Shown here piece after piece: positions 34,530 to 44,703 of a stretch of 64,000 nt of DNA. The stretch is from Gymnopus androsaceus JB14 (taxonomy: Eukaryota > Basidiomycota > Agaricomycetes > Agaricales > Omphalotaceae): NCBI GenBank assembly GCA_009733575.1, contig ML769407.1:296462-360461 (forward strand), in the 5' to 3' direction. Position 1 is the first letter of the stretch. Each line of letters opens with the position of its first letter. Both the position numbers and the translations under genes were made by a program. The notes below the pieces were generated by a model. That model saw only the letters and a program-made list of their open reading frames with translations, was not told the origin of the DNA and did not search any database.

Positions 34530-34876
34530 CACCCAGCTCATACCGTCCCTGAGCATCCTTTGGTGCCAACAGCGTTCACATTCAGGAGCCCTGGCCAGGG
34601 AGAAAGGCTCAGCTTGAGCAGTTGTGCAGAGCCAAGTTCACTGATGAGCCACATATGCACGAGGTGCTCAACGAGCTTGTAACGGCAATACACATAATGG
34701 AGCCGCCCTACGAGGAAGGGGCAGACGGTTTGGATTATGTGAAAAAAGCGCTGGAATGGCTAAGGGGCGGGGAACGTATTGACGAGGTACCAGCAAAATT
34801 CACGACGTTGTACGAAGCAAATCACGAGAGAATACGGGCCGTGGTTTGGCCTCCACCACCAAACCACCAGCACTGA
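34530..34876 (+). pseudogene. Degraded relative of the secreted-protein gene at 37.4-38.1 kb
   Basis: One frame reads 'HPLVPTAFTFRSPGQGERLS', matching 'APLVPTQFIYDPKDDTERPL' of the gene at 37382-38143. The frame then shifts, and the next part, 'HEVLNELVTAIHIMEPP' through 'DEVPAKFTTLYEANHERI', matches that gene's C-terminus ('DKVLKDLVTKIKMEQN', 'PEIPAAFTQLVLKNHAKV'). No signal peptide or start is visible. The two lie in opposite orientation, about 2.5 kb apart, with DUF3429 and tRNA-Thr between. It is a degraded or frame-shifted duplicate. Confidence 0.6.
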
Positions 34877-35665
34877 ATTGCGAAACATTTTCAGTTACGA
34901 GCTCCGAAGATGGGATAACTTCAGTGGTAGCAACAGCATTCCAAAGGCTGGTCGGTGATGCGGGCGGAGAGTTGGTGCTTCTTAATGAATCCACTCGGTA
35001 GTACTACTAATTTGATTTATACTTGTATCAAGGCCGCTGTATTGTTTGTACGCGTTCCGCCTTTCAAGCTGAGTTCGGTAGCAAGTCTATATTGACGCGG
35101 ATGTCAAAGCGTCGATTATACACCTATAAACGGCGGCGCCACCACATTTATTTGATCACCTTTCCCAAGCCTTTCCCACCAGAAGGAAGGAGGAAAACCG
35201 GCACGTTTCAGTTAAGGGATTAACGTTAGAGAGAACGTATACAACATAATGCTTTCGAAGCGTCAATGCCCAGTTCCGATACCATGCCTAAGGACGAGCT
35301 TATAGTCGGTTGATATGACGAGAGGAGCAATCAGTATGGAGCTCGTAAGAGGAGCAGTACGGCGTAGTATATATGTAGAAGATCGTCAAGATGATGTCTG
35401 CAAAGTTTACGATATATGACATCGTCGAGATCACAAACATAACATTCTACCAACTACCATGGAGAAGGACGTAAGCATCACGCATTTCATTCGAAGGAAC
35501 ACGAGAAAGGCCTCAAGTGTAACTTGCAAGCATCGACAAAGGAAGGTCATACAGGAGTGAACAAGTACATATGCAGACGAACAGCAGTACAATGGAGATA
35601 TAAATACAGTGGCTTTTACGAAGGCTCGTCTTTCATTCATAACGACTTCCTCACAACAGAATCTT
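34877..35665. other. Intergenic
   Basis: No coding signal; the ends of the SSP-like fragment and of the DUF3429 gene converge here. Confidence 0.5.
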
Positions 35666-36769
35666 TTATTTCTGGCTCTTCTTAATCTCATGCGCATCCG
35701 TCTTCACCTGATCCTCCCGCTCCCTCTCTTGCTTCTCCTGCACTTCCTTAGTCAAATCCCTCTTCTTCAACATCACATATGCACCTGCACTCTCATCCGT
35801 CGGCAAGGCCTCCACAACACCCTTCACCCTTCCCTCCTTCTCCCCAATGAGGTCCTTCCTCATCTCCCTCACCAACGCCAAATCATGACTCAAAAACCCG
35901 TGTCCTGCCACAGGTCCATAGTACGACGTCCCGGCCAACGAACCAAGAATACACGTCCCAACAAGAATGGAAAGGTAGAACCGGTACTGGGAGTACCAAG
36001 CGGGAGTCCAGCCCATTTTGCAGAAAGTCGCATCAGCCCACCAAAGACCAGTGAATCCAGCCCATTGAACGGCTAATGCTGTCATAGGTGGTAGAGCAAG
36101 CGTAGGCCAAGCAAAGAAGACGGGTGCAGCACCAAGCATGAGACGCCGGATACTCTCGGATTGGGTAGGACGAGGCTGAGCAAATTCCATTCCCCAATGA
36201 AGAGCACCGAGGAAGGAAAGCATGACTGCTCCATAGGTTACTTGCACGTTAAGTGCTTGGTCGAAGAGGGTGAGAGCGACGCCTGGATCGATGGAGGTAG
36301 GTGCTCCAGTTGCGGCAGCACCTGCGATACTGGCTAGGTAAACTGTCGTGGCTCCGGCACCGATGTAAGGGACTGTACCGAGGAGACCGAAAGCCATAAC
36401 GGGTTTGGGGACACTGGAAGCGAGAGAAGAAGTTATTCCAACAAAAGAGTTATCGGAGGCGGGGATGTTACGGCCTGCAGCGATGGATTTAGCAATGTCG
36501 GAGGCACTGTTGCCAGCTTCCTCGGCGATGTTAAGAGCGGCATGGTCGAAGGTTTGGGAGGCGGGTCGGTTAGTGACAGTCGAGGCGGCGGTACGAACAA
36601 TGATGGAGCGAGGAAAGGGTTTATAGTGAGTTAGGGATTTGGAGGGATGGTTGTAGGACGTGGACAGCGTGGACAACGCAGCGATGGATGTGGGTGTGTG
36701 CAAGGACGCTGGACGAGCTAGCATCGTCCTGCTGAGCGCTGCTTGAGCTGAGCGAAGAATAGGTGTCAT
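35666..36769 (-). CDS. Mitochondrial DUF3429 / TMEM69-like membrane protein
   Basis: A single coding exon of 367 residues. The N-terminus is rich in Arg, Ser and Ala without acids, as in a mitochondrial presequence ('MTPILRSAQAALSRTMLARP'). The family block is clear: 'GLLGTVPYIGAGATTVYLAS', 'SIDPGVALTLFDQALNVQVT', 'YGAVMLSFLGALHWGMEFAQ' and 'GFTGLWWADATFCKMGWTPA'. Four to five membrane helices are expected, followed by a charged C-terminal tail. The function of the family is not known. An intron in the 5' leader (about 36771-36823, GTATGT to GACAG) places the ATG three bases into exon 2. Confidence 0.85.
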   Translation of the reverse strand: MTPILRSAQAALSRTMLARPASLHTPTSIAALSTLSTSYNHPSKSLTHYKPFPRSIIVRTAASTVTNRPASQTFDHAALNIAEEAGNSASDIAKSIAAGRNIPASDNSFVGITSSLASSVPKPVMAFGLLGTVPYIGAGATTVYLASIAGAAATGAPTSIDPGVALTLFDQALNVQVTYGAVMLSFLGALHWGMEFAQPRPTQSESIRRLMLGAAPVFFAWPTLALPPMTALAVQWAGFTGLWWADATFCKMGWTPAWYSQYRFYLSILVGTCILGSLAGTSYYGPVAGHGFLSHDLALVREMRKDLIGEKEGRVKGVVEALPTDESAGAYVMLKKRDLTKEVQEKQEREREDQVKTDAHEIKKSQK

Positions 36770-37134
36770 TGTCTGTCGAGATATCGTTAGTAAGGAGCGA
36801 AGATGAACCAGCATGGAACGAACATACTTAAAAAGCGTTGGCTTCAAGATCGTTTCCGCACAAGTCTTATAATCAATGCAGATATTGACGTCAGGAATAC
36901 CTCATGCACAATGAGCGGATGACCATCTCCACAGGATTCTTCTTTTGATGGGATCGAATAAGACGTCACTAGTTTAGTTTTAACCCGAGGGAACGAGAAA
37001 CTTCAGATATTGTACCTATGCAGCTTTTTAATCCGTAAGGGGTTAGGGGTTAGCACTTCGTTGGTACATGAAGAAAGCTACATAAGTACATAGAATCAAC
37101 ATATATACTATAAGCTTCACTCGATTCAAGTAGT
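36770..37134. other. Intergenic
   Basis: Promoter and 5' leader of the DUF3429 gene and upstream flank of tRNA-Thr. Nothing else is seen. Confidence 0.5.
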
Positions 37135-37218
37135 TCCTTCTTAGCTCAGTTGGTAGAGCGCGTCACTAGTAGTATTACTTGTATGACGAGGTCAGTCGTT
37201 CAAGTCGGCTAGAAGGAA
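37135..37218 (+). tRNA. tRNA-Thr (AGT), with 11-base intron
   Basis: Acceptor stem TCCTTCT/AGAAGGA pairs fully. D-arm 'GCTCAGTTGGTAGAGC', anticodon stem CGTCA/TGACG and T stem AGTCG/CGGCT with loop 'TTCAAGT'. Anticodon AGT at 37168-37170. Intron 37172-37182. Confidence 0.9.
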
Positions 37219-37222
37219 GCTC

Positions 37223-37238
37223 TTTTTTTTTTTTTTTT
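37223..37238 (+). terminator. RNA polymerase III T-run after tRNA-Thr
   Basis: A run of 16 T residues five bases past the tRNA end. Confidence 0.75.
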
Positions 37239-37381
37239 GCCTTTTTCGTTCTTAGTTTGTTTCATGAATTCTGGTGCACGCAAAAGCTCGAACTAGTTTC
37301 ACGAATTACCAAACACCTCGGAATCATCAAGTTTTAGTCGTGTTACCATACACAAAATCTACATAAGTTCAAGATGTAGGC

Positions 37382-38143
37382 TTAGGCTTTCCCGCTCCAA
37401 ACGGTGGCATGAACCTTCGCATGATTCTTGAGGACGAGCTGCGTGAATGCTGCTGGTATCTCTGGAATATACTTCTTTTCCGCCGCGTTCTTACCCGCTA
37501 AATACCCCATCGCTTTATTCACATAAGCTATAGCATCCCAATCTTCCATAGTCGGGTTCTGTTCCATCTTTATCTTCGTAACAAGATCTTTCAACACTTT
37601 GTCCAATCTCCGCCTCATTCTCGAACGTGGCTTTCAGATTGTCAAGGCTGTCAATCGTCACTTGTGGCTTCGGCGCAGACTTCGTCCCTGCCTTAGCCTT
37701 AGGATCCTCTGACTTGGCCTCATAGTACGCCAAGGCCTTAGATGCTGTCTGACCTTTCAGCGGACGCTCAGTGTCGTCTTTGGGGTCGTATATGAACTGC
37801 GTAGGCACCAAAGGCGCTGTCGCAACGTCCAGTGTATCGCCACCGTTCGCAACGACACCATGAGTCTTGTCAACTAGCAAGGACCAGCGCATATCGTACA
37901 TTTCTGGCTTGTTGAAAGTTTGGATCCGCAGTTGGACTGGGACTATGAGCTTGCCAGACGCCGCGGCTGATGGTCCTGTTAAGGCATTCATTCTGTAAGT
38001 ATCATACGAAAATAGCTGCCAATGCTCTGCTTACCAGCCCGTCGTTCATGTTCAGCAGCGATAGGAAATGGAACAGCAGCCACTGCAAGGAAACTAGTCC
38101 CTAGGGAGAACATAGCGAATAAAGTCGACGGTGTAAGGAGCAT
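37382..38143 (-). CDS. Predicted secreted protein, frame-shifted as written
   Basis: The first exon (38143 to about 38033) encodes a signal peptide ('FSLGTSFLAVAAVPFPIAA') and a dibasic 'ERRA' site. The next exon gives 'GKLIVPVQLRIQTFNKPEMY' and 'RWSLLVDKTHGVVANGGDTL'. The end is 'EIPAAFTQLVLKNHAKVHAT'. The frame must drop one base near 37606 to join 'LKATFENEAE' to 'LDKVLKDLVTKI'. The relative at 34.6 kb reads straight through at that point, which supports the shift. The exon 1 to exon 2 phase also does not fit cleanly. No family is recognised. Confidence 0.55.
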
Positions 38144-38301
38144 GGTGATGTAAATTTCTGCGTATGACTCTCTGACCAAAGAAAGAAACTTTTTATGAGC
38201 CGAAGGAACCCAGTAGAATGCATATAAACGCATACCGGTAATGGCTTGGCCTGCAAGTTCAAAGGGTCTATGAAGGATAAAACTTGAAGTCCTCAAAGCT
38301 G

Positions 38302-38333
38302 AAAAAAAAAAAAAAAAAAGAGAGAGAGAGAGG
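38302..38333. repeat. Poly-A followed by (AG)n simple repeat
   Basis: 18 A residues followed by a short AG-dinucleotide tract. Confidence 0.9.
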
Positions 38334-39179
38334 CGGTCAGTAACACGAGACCAAAACTAAAGGGATTCTCGAGAAGGACGCACCGAACCAGCGCTGTAGG
38401 GGTGAAGATAAAGTCCAGCTGAAGCTACACGAGGTATTATTTATACAAATGCCCCCGAGGTTTGCATCCGAGTCCAAGGCACGAGGCGCGAGAAGATTTG
38501 CCAGTTTGCCAAGATACAAGAGTTGAAATAATTATCCACTTATCCATTAGGCTGGATAGCGATCTATCATGATAGCGATAGCCCTTGAAACTGCTCTGTA
38601 GCTCTGGGACTCCAACACAGGATTCACAGCCTTTCATGTACACAGCGCACCCAGTTGCAGTAAATAAACTCAATGGGATTTTAGATAAATGACGAAAAGC
38701 AAGCTTCGAGAGAGTTGCGGAAAAATAAGAATGTAAATGATGTGATGGATCGAATCTAGATAGCCACTGTGCGCAACCCGCGCGCGCGCACCAATAGCCG
38801 GCCATGTATTCACGATTCATATTAGGTATCCTTAGCATTTGGGAAGCAAGAGAAACGCATACGTTTGAGTTGAATGAAATCGAGGACGAACAAAAGAATA
38901 GACGATTCAGAGTCCTGGCTCAAGCCTGAAGCGAGAGTCTGTTGAGAGCGAGAGACATCCAGGGATGACGAAAACCGTTTCCGAGGTAGGGTTGTGCAGA
39001 ATTTCAAAGATGGAGATTATTCTATGAAACAATAAGTGCTGTGGCGAGGACCGTGCGGTTCAAAGTCCAACGGTTTGAGCGCTTATTTGCGCTTATTAGA
39101 CCTTAAGCACCAATCACTGATTTACAGTACTCTCTACTACATATACGTTTTAAAAATCGCTCTTCTACTTGTATCACGC

Positions 39180-39281
39180 TTCCTCAGACTCCGACGCGTC
39201 AATATCTTCCGCATGATGCCAGGCTTGGCTTCGGTGCATCATCGCTTCAGAATCGCCGATTACTTATGGTTGAGAGATTAA
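39180..39281 (-). pseudogene. Duplicated fragment of the SSP-F 3' end
   Basis: The stretch 'cttccgcatgatgccaggct' and its surroundings match 40610-40690 inside SSP-F's last exon with scattered differences. Only about 100 bases are shared and no signal peptide exon lies nearby. Confidence 0.55.
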
Positions 39282-39499
39282 TGAGTAAAGTAAATTTATT
39301 AAATTTATTCAAGGGAACTTCAGCATATATATATTATTTCGGAATACAAGTACTTGCATATAAAGGTTAAGTATATGTTTAGTAGTAGCCTACTAGCACT
39401 ATATATTTTTTTTTGAATATTTTATATTTTTTGGTCCGCAATGAATTTCATACAAATGGCTCGAGTTGAGACCTTGTATCAAAATATAGTGAGTTTTGA

Positions 39500-39965
39500 C
39501 TCAAACTCGAATCAAACAAATGAACATACACACTGGCAACAGCTTTGAAAAATGATGCTTGGTCGCTGTAAAGTTTCCCACTACCGCCAGTAACGGTTGC
39601 CACTAGAGCCTCTGGGTTACAAGTCGGAGACCTGTAGTAAAATATTTAAATTCATTCAGAGACCACCACCAATTAGATAGAAAGTGGCAACATTGAAACT
39701 CACTTGTACAGTTCCACCGTTACACCAGGCCCATTCCGGAGACTGGTCACATCTGAGGTATCCAGGGGAGTGCAGCCAGTAGGCAAAGAGGGAGAAGTGA
39801 AGGTCTAATCTCCCCCGCAAAGTATTCGCAAGAGTAGGTGGCCATGATACAGATCTCATATTGGATTTGACCCGGATATTTGTAATGGCAAACAGAACCT
39901 TGAGGGAACGCGGCCATGGTCGTGTTAACGACAAGCACAAAGAGCATAATGATGAACTTAAACAT
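39500..39965 (-). CDS. Small cysteine-rich secreted protein (provisional)
   Basis: The ATG at 39965 opens a signal peptide ('FKFIIMLFVLVVNTTMAAF'). It is followed by 'PQGSVCHYKYPGQIQYEICI' and 'MATYSCEYFAG'. One extra G in a five-G run near 39815 interrupts the frame; beyond it 'GYLRCDQSPEWAWCNGGTVQ' continues the cysteine pattern. A further exon with 'SPTCNPEALVATVTGGSGK' lies at about 39550-39640, but its splice phase does not fit. At least six cysteines are spread through the mature chain. No family is recognised. The 3' limit is approximate. Confidence 0.5.
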
Positions 39966-40413
39966 AATGTGAGCAGGTTGGCTGGCTGACTAGATATCTT
40001 TCAGCTGAAGTAAACCTAGACGTTGGGCTTTTATAGAGCAGTACTGTAGTTGTCATTTACATGGTGACCGCGGACTAGTAGACCGAACAACATATTTTCG
40101 CCTCCGATGTAAGTTCTTATGTAGTCCAAAGAATTCGATGAAGTCCCGAATACTATGCCTATTCGCATTGAGAATGAAAGAATGTTCAAGTGTAATTACA
40201 CAAAAACCAAGGACAGACAAGTGTTGGGATTCGATCTTGGAACACCCCAAAACAGTAATTAGCGCCGCGGAAGCTTGCTTGCTCGGAACGAGAGACAGCA
40301 CAGGGTGGACAATTATCATTCACGCGGCGCCTGTTACGAGCTATATTGCCGGCTAGTTCTATTTCTGTGAGTGAAAGCACCTTAACGGATCCGGGCATCC
40401 ACAGCTACCTTCA

Positions 40414-40506
40414 ATGAAGTCCTCTAGCACCAAAACTGGCATGATCGTCGGTACCGTCATTGGCGTTGTGGTATTGGCACCTCATATGCCCAGTAAACGA
40501 AGGTAA
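40414..40506 (+). other. Short open frame with one membrane-like helix
   Basis: It begins 'MKSSSTKTGMIVGTVIGVVV', resembling the single transmembrane segment of fungal sensor or mucin-like proteins, and ends inside the hairpin that follows. It is probably a fragment of a larger lost gene. Confidence 0.25.
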
Positions 40507-40550
40507 TACCCCAAAGGCTATTACCTTCGTTTACTGGGCATATGAGGTGC
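40477..40550. repeat. Perfect 32-bp inverted repeat with 10-base loop
   Basis: Arms 40477-40508 and 40519-40550 are exact reverse complements; the loop is 40509-40518. The central part of each arm reads 'atgcccagtaaacgaaggta' or its complement. No target-site duplication or transposase lies next to it. Confidence 0.95.
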
Positions 40551-40599
40551 AGAGCCTACGCTTGATGCAGTGAAATAATTGGAGAACAATCCTACTCCT

Positions 40600-41042
40600 C
40601 TAACGTCTACGCGTTCTAAAAATCACCCTATCTTCCGCATGATGCCAGGCTTGGCTTCGGAGCCTGGCTTCAAAATCCAGCATAGCATGATCGACGATTA
40701 TCCCGTAATCCGTCAGTTCTTTAGCTTGTTCGTACGCAGCGTCGCTAACACCAGTGGAGACTCTTGCTAAATAGGTAATTTCCAAATTCGTATACCAAGG
40801 TTAGATACAGTACTGCTTGTTATACAGCACTGAACACTCACATTCACAGAAAGCGTTCTCATGATTATTGGCAGAAAGAGAATTCTCCACTGTTCCTTGA
40901 CATCGAACTGGCTAGAGATTCATGAAGAAAACCTATGATCGTAAATCCAGTCCAAACGACCGGAAGGTATTCTTACCGGCGCGGCGTACACTGTGAGCAA
41001 AAGGCAGCTCACAGTGAGAGCAAAGTAGCGGGAAAGGAACAT
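40600..41042 (-). CDS. SSP-F, diverged member of the small secreted family
   Basis: The first exon (41042-40977) is exactly 66 bases and encodes a 22-residue signal peptide ending 'LLLTVYAAP', followed at once by an intron, as in SSP-A, B, D and E. A last exon near 40785-40600 carries 'SDAAYEQAKELTDYGI', matching the 'DDAYEQLASLKKANNLVTYG' block of SSP-B. The middle of the protein does not match the family, and the C-terminus ends early. The upstream element is also present (41061-41076). It may be a decaying member. Confidence 0.5.
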
Positions 41043-42238
41043 GAGAGGTTCAATAGCTTTCTCTGGGCAGCAGAGAGAGAGGACTGATTCTCGAGAGGAT
41101 GGTGAGAGTCGAATTAATTTGTTTTACACCGCATCTGTGAAAGAGGGTGGCGAACCGTCACGAAACGTGGCCATAGCCCCGCAGCGTGGACTGAAACTTG
41201 TCCCTGGACCACTGACGAGTAGTTGACGAGTACGGATCTGTGCGGACGTCCGACTTTAGCACCAACTTGTAAGTTGTAAAATCATGCTAACTTGACTCCT
41301 TGTTATGGTTTTCGGCAGCTCTTTATTAGGAACATCCATCCAACTCGGGCTGGTCTATCTTGGTATGTTTTTGGGATAAAATTCACCACCTGGTCAAGGT
41401 AGACAAGTTTCACCGGAAGCAACCTTTAATACGCAAAACGAATTTTGGAACCGCGTTGGAGCGCGTTCAGAAGAAGCATGGAGAACTGCTCTGACTTACT
41501 TGAGGAAATAAAATATTCTTGGGACACCAAGCGGATAAACTGGAAATTTCACATAGTTGAAATTTCACATAGTTGGAGGGATTTTTGCCATGGTCCGACC
41601 TTCGTTTGACCACTGAGGACAGCAGTGTCCCCTGTTACCCTCGAATGGGAAACCCTTCATCCCAAGGATCATTCCATCTTATTTCTCCAATATCCCCTAG
41701 CTTCACTGCCTCCCTCTATCGACTTTCCCGAGCCGTTGAGCCGTCCTTGACAACCTTCGCGCCTGTCTGTTTCTCTTCTCGTCACCAAGTCTCGACGTTG
41801 ATAGGCAGGAGTCATACAAGACAGGAGGGCGACATCGTTCTGCAAAGGCTGTTTTCGCTCGTCAACCAAGCACTAGGCATCATGATGCACCGGTATATGT
41901 TACTTGGTGTGTGATCATAAATAAAAGTCTTCTGGACAGAACTTTAAGAATAAACACGCGAATGAGGCTTGAGTGAGTGCGAAACGAAACTTCAAAGAAG
42001 TGCAAACCCACATCGGACACTTGGCGCCCAACTGGGCTATGCCGACGGCATTATTTTTGATTGTTTCGGCGATGATGGCGGTACTACTTGACTGGAACGT
42101 CGTTCATTCTTGCGCCCTTCCCTTAGGTTTCCTTCTCTCTCTGCTCTTAGGGACTGAATTGTGGTCTCTGATACTTGCTGCCTCAAGCAACTTTTGGAAT
42201 TGACGAGCAGACTCGGTTAATAGGTTACGCGTGCAATA
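41043..42238. other. Intergenic between SSP-F and the MAPKK gene
   Basis: This is the divergent promoter region. Open frames at 41573-41914 and 41973-42203 are short and lack family signal, and the second could be leader sequence of the kinase mRNA. Confidence 0.45.
41061..41076 (-). promoter_or_regulatory. SSP upstream element (SSP-F copy)
   Basis: Read on the minus strand it gives 'ctctgctgcccagag', close to the 'ctctgctggtcaga' core found before the other SSP starts. It lies about 20 bases before the ATG. Confidence 0.5.
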
Positions 42239-44279
42239 ATGGCAGCACCTCGCGCGCTTCCAACACCACCTTCTGTAGCCTCGCCTCCTCCTCCACCTGC
42301 TACTGTCACTCCTCGACCAGCCCTTCCTCCTGTACCTGCTGCCGGCTCTCTACGAAAAAAGCGCAACGTGAAAGCTCTGCAGCTACCTACACCACCTCTA
42401 CCTTCTGCTTCAGGCGGTCCTTTGCCACCTCTGCCTACTCGTGATGCTCCAGGCCAGCCTCCTGCTCTGCCCAGAAGAGGCCTAAGCATTGACGTTCAAA
42501 ATGCGCAGCCACATAATACAGGTTTGGGTCTCTTCGGTCGCGGCGCTGCACTAGGCAGTGGTTTACCGCCGATCAGTGCAAGCGTACTGATGACTCCGGA
42601 AAGTTCGACGACCCAGAGGAGAAATCTACAGATGGCTTTAACGGGAGCCTTAGAAGCGATGAGAGTCAGCAAGCCTGGAGTAATGTCTTCATCGTCGAGC
42701 TCGACGTTGGGAAGCAGTGGGCTCGCTTCGGGAGAAAGCGGTGTCTCAACCTCTACTGCAGATACCGTCTCTACGGCTGCTTCGACCGTAGATGGAAGCG
42801 CAGAGACGATCATACTGGATCCACTGCAGGATTCTGATCTGCGTAATCTGGCTGAATTGGGTATGGGTAATGGCGGCAGTGTGATGAAGGTTGAACATGT
42901 ACCTACTGGAATCATCATGGCGAAAAAGGTATCTGTTCATCTATGTACAATTAGAACATCGTTTTAATCACATCCTTAGATCGTTCTCATCGATGCCAAA
43001 CCGTCCGTCCGAAAACAAATCCTCCGCGAACTCCACATCATGCACTCCTGCTCATCACCATATATCGTTTCCTCCTTTGGTGCATATCTCGCCGAGCCCA
43101 ATATCTGTATATGTATGGAGTTTATGAACAAGGGATCGTTCGAATCTGTATACAAGTCTCTCGGTGGGAAAAATAGCCGGGGTGATGCTACCCCTGGTCC
43201 GATTCCTTTAGGGATCGTTAGGCAGGTTGCTAAGAGGGTCTTGGGTGGTTTGGTGTATTTATACGAGGAGATGGGCGTACTGCATAGAGATATCAAACCA
43301 AGTAATATTTTGCTTAATTCTCAAGGTACGTGCGTCATGCTCGTCGATTCTATCTCCAACTGAACTTGTTCTTTCGTAGGCCAAGTCAAGCTATGCGATT
43401 TCGGCGTCAGCGGAGAATTGGAGAATAGTGTTGCAAAGACGTTTGTAGGGACAAGCGTTTACATGAGTGTGAGTCCTGCTTTTCTTCGTACTCTGAACCT
43501 TTATTCGAATTGCCAAGTTTAGAATTTTGGCTTTTATCTGTAATACCGAAATTTCCATTCTTCCTCCGAATCTATCGTTTTGGCGTTCTGCCCTATTTTC
43601 TTTTCACTAACGTTCAATCTTCCTTTCTCTCACCTCACAGCCCGAACGTATCCAAGGCTCCGATTATTCCGTCAAATCCGACGTCTGGAGTCTAGGCATC
43701 ACACTCATTGAGCTCGCTCACGGGTGCTTTCCGTTTTCCGATACGGAGGTCGACTTTGATGACGATGAGACAAATGGACCTGGAAGAATGAATGGGGAGA
43801 TGTCCTTGGATTCAGGTAAGAGTTATTTATCGTATTACCGTTCTTTTTCATTTTTCAACTCCCCTGACGAAGATTTCCTTCCTTCCCTAGCTTCCCTCAC
43901 CCCTGCCTCCGCTATCCCAAGTGCCCACCACACCCGTCGCAAATCTCGCGGCGTCTCCCTCCACGGTGGCGTCGGCACTCTATCCATCCTCGAACTCATG
44001 CACCATATCGTGCGCGAGCCTCCTCCGCTCCTTATAACTCCCCTCATCCCGCATTCGATGGAATTCGCCAAGCCTGTGACAGAAGGTGGGGCTGGCGTAG
44101 GACAAGAGACAGCAGAGGAAGCGAGAGTGTTTGTAGAGAAGTGTTTAATGAAAGATCCTGCAGAGAGGCTCAGTCCCCGGGAGCTACTGGGAACGGGATG
44201 GATGCGGGATGGGAGTGCGAATCGGGAGGCGAGAGAGGGAGAGCTAGATTTGAGGACTTGGGCGGGGGCTTTGCCGTGA
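42239..44279 (+). CDS. STE7: MAP kinase kinase, Ste7/Fuz7-like
   Basis: Exons 42239-42928, 42980-43325, 43380-43468, 43641-43815 and 43891-44279 join to 562 residues with no frame problem. The first 200 residues are Pro/Ser-rich. The kinase domain has '[18 protein letters not shown]', the catalytic lysine in 'GIIMAKK', '[17 protein letters not shown]', '[20 protein letters not shown]' and '[20 protein letters not shown]'. The activation loop S-V-A-K-T fits the MAPKK S/T-xxx-S/T pattern. The glycine loop has N in place of the second residue of GxGxxG. Ste7-type kinases activate the Fus3/Kss1-like MAPK in mating and filamentous growth. An insertion between kinase subdomains IX and X (about 43760-43970) is long. 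The assignment to Ste7 rather than Mkk1 or Pbs2 rests on the activation-loop sequence. Confidence 0.87.
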
Positions 44280-44703
44280 AAGGGGGTCTCGCGAGCGGTT
44301 GGTTCGTTTTATTTTATTACTTGATTTTTTGTCGTACTTGAGCTTGAGGAATAGTGCAATATTTCTATGTGGCTTGTAGTTCAAAGGCATTGTCGAGGGC
44401 GGAATATCTGTTACGGCTGTGTTTGCCCTTGGGCTGTAGACTCGCGCGCCAGTTCCGTTCGGTCGCCATATTCAGAGGCCTCGCGTAGTCGGCTGACCGT
44501 TGATCGCATCAACATCTGGAAGCGGGTGGGACGAGCCTACTTGGCTGGCTCCGGCGAAGGTATCAGCACCGCATCAAATTTCAAAATCAAGGTAATCGGT
44601 ATAAGTATATTTGACGGCCAAAACAAACACTTTATTCCCTCTTCTCTTGCTCTTCTCTGCTGGTCAGAAAAGCTAACCCTGGTGGTTGATTTGCCTATTC
44701 TTC
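44280..44703 (+). promoter_or_regulatory. Promoter of SSP-A
   Basis: It contains 'atcaaatttcaaaatcaa' at about 44574-44592, which recurs before SSP-C and in a variant before SSP-D. The element before the ATG is listed separately. Confidence 0.5.
44655..44686 (+). promoter_or_regulatory. SSP upstream element (SSP-A copy)
   Basis: 'ctctgctggtcagaa' followed by 'ccctggtggt', ending 17 bases before the ATG. Copies lie in the same place before SSP-B, C, D and E, with a shorter match before F. Confidence 0.7.

Larger units (their letters stand above)
38144..39499. other. Intergenic, with simple repeats and an SSP-F fragment
   Basis: Open frames here look random. It holds an A-run with GA repeats (38302-38333), a CG-alternating stretch near 38778-38790, and a fragment related to SSP-F (39180-39281, listed separately). 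Confidence 0.45.

Noticed and set aside
38300..38333. Retrotransposon poly-A tail
   Set aside because: No coding remnant or target-site duplication next to the A-run; a simple repeat explains it.
41573..42203. Two plus-strand open frames before the MAPKK
   Set aside because: No family motif, no splice link to the kinase frame and ordinary codon composition; treated as leader or intergenic DNA.
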